Source: a virus. Taken from it: DNA of 38,431 nucleotides. The position numbers and the translations under genes were made by a program. The notes below the pieces were generated by a model. That model was not told the origin of the DNA and searched no databases. It was given only the letters and a program-made list of their open reading frames with translations. Below, piece by piece: positions 38,230-38,431 of this stretch. The DNA lies in the IMG/VR virus record IMGVR_UViG_3300047560_000465, positions 1 to 38,431 of that record; one strand, written 5' to 3'. Positions within the stretch are counted from its first letter, which is position 1. Each line of letters opens with the position of its first letter.

Positions 38230-38431
38230 ATGAACATTGAAATACAGATGCTTAAGCATTTGAAATATACGCCTGAAGATGGAAAGATCTGGTGGGTTAA
38301 GCATCCAAGGCGGTCAACTGCAAATGGCACAGAGGCTGGCAATATGATGCAAAACGGGTATCGCAAACTGAAGTTTTTTGGTAAGCAATATTTGACACAT
38401 CGAATTGCTTGGTTCTTGCATTATGGAAGGT
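38230..38431 (+). CDS. HNH endonuclease with AP2 domain (5' part, continues at the window start)
   Basis: The ATG at 38230 begins MNIEIQMLKHLKYTPEDGKI then WWVKHPRRSTANGTEAGN, the usual N-terminal domain (LKHLKY-P-DGKIWW) of phage HNH-AP2 proteins. It runs into the terminal repeat in the same frame as 1..381. Joined through the repeat the protein is 151 aa and complete. This continuity is good evidence that the repeat is a true circular join. The ribosome site is weak. Confidence 0.9.
   Translation, partial: MNIEIQMLKHLKYTPEDGKIWWVKHPRRSTANGTEAGNMMQNGYRKLKFFGKQYLTHRIAWFLHYGR
38305..38431. repeat. Terminal direct repeat, right copy
   Basis: Identical to 1..127. It lies within the HNH-AP2 coding sequence, which stays open across the join. 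Confidence 0.95.

Noticed and set aside
1-38431. Lysogeny genes, tRNAs, CRISPR arrays or insertion sequences
   Set aside because: I saw no integrase, repressor, attachment site, cloverleaf, spaced repeat array or transposase on either strand, so none are listed.

Overview
This window looks like one complete genome of a virulent tailed phage with a short, podovirus-type tail. The first 127 bases are repeated exactly at the end (1..127 = 38305..38431). The unit genome is therefore about 38.3 kb and circularly closed in the assembly, and one HNH endonuclease gene runs across the join. The gene set (T7-like primase-helicase, PolA-type polymerase, T7 gp3-like resolvase, internal virion proteins, adaptor and nozzle) is that of aquatic podoviruses. 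I see no integrase, repressor, tRNA or phage RNA polymerase. The host is unknown. A C-terminal motif in the 202-aa early protein (37273..37881), common in Burkholderiales proteins and prophages, hints at a betaproteobacterium; this is only a hint.

Layout: two long gene blocks diverge from a 1-kb AT-rich non-coding region (34052..35099) and converge at a rho-independent terminator (13285..13309). The rightward block (35100 to the end, then 1 to 13272) starts with a run of small unknown early proteins. It continues with the replication and nucleotide genes: zinc-knuckle protein, primase-helicase, DNA polymerase, SSB, flap exonuclease, metallopeptidase, Holliday junction resolvase, ThyX, metallophosphoesterase, DUF3310-type protein, B12-dependent class II ribonucleotide reductase and glutaredoxin. 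The leftward block (34051 down to 13325) holds small and large terminase, portal, two tail fibres, a small head/tail group, scaffold, major capsid protein, adaptor and nozzle, three large internal virion proteins, holins and an M15 endolysin.

Transcription appears to depend on the host. Near-perfect sigma70 promoters lie before the portal gene, before the head gene group and before one HNH gene, and another candidate lies upstream of the terminase genes. The early block instead begins with a perfect match to the sigma54 (RpoN) -24/-12 consensus, with three repeats at exact 22-base spacing about 110-155 bases upstream, where enhancer-binding proteins usually sit. DnaA-box-like sequences lie beside these repeats, so the area may also be the replication origin.

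The genome is rich in mobile endonucleases: four free-standing HNH genes, one LAGLIDADG gene and the wreck of an endonuclease VII gene. The most striking local feature is the flap exonuclease gene. It starts well, but codon 17 is an amber stop flanked by two leucine codons (CTT TAG CTG). Removing just six bases restores the canonical active-site sequence, and an HNH gene overlaps its start. This resembles, in miniature, the T4 cassette of homing endonuclease plus translational bypass.
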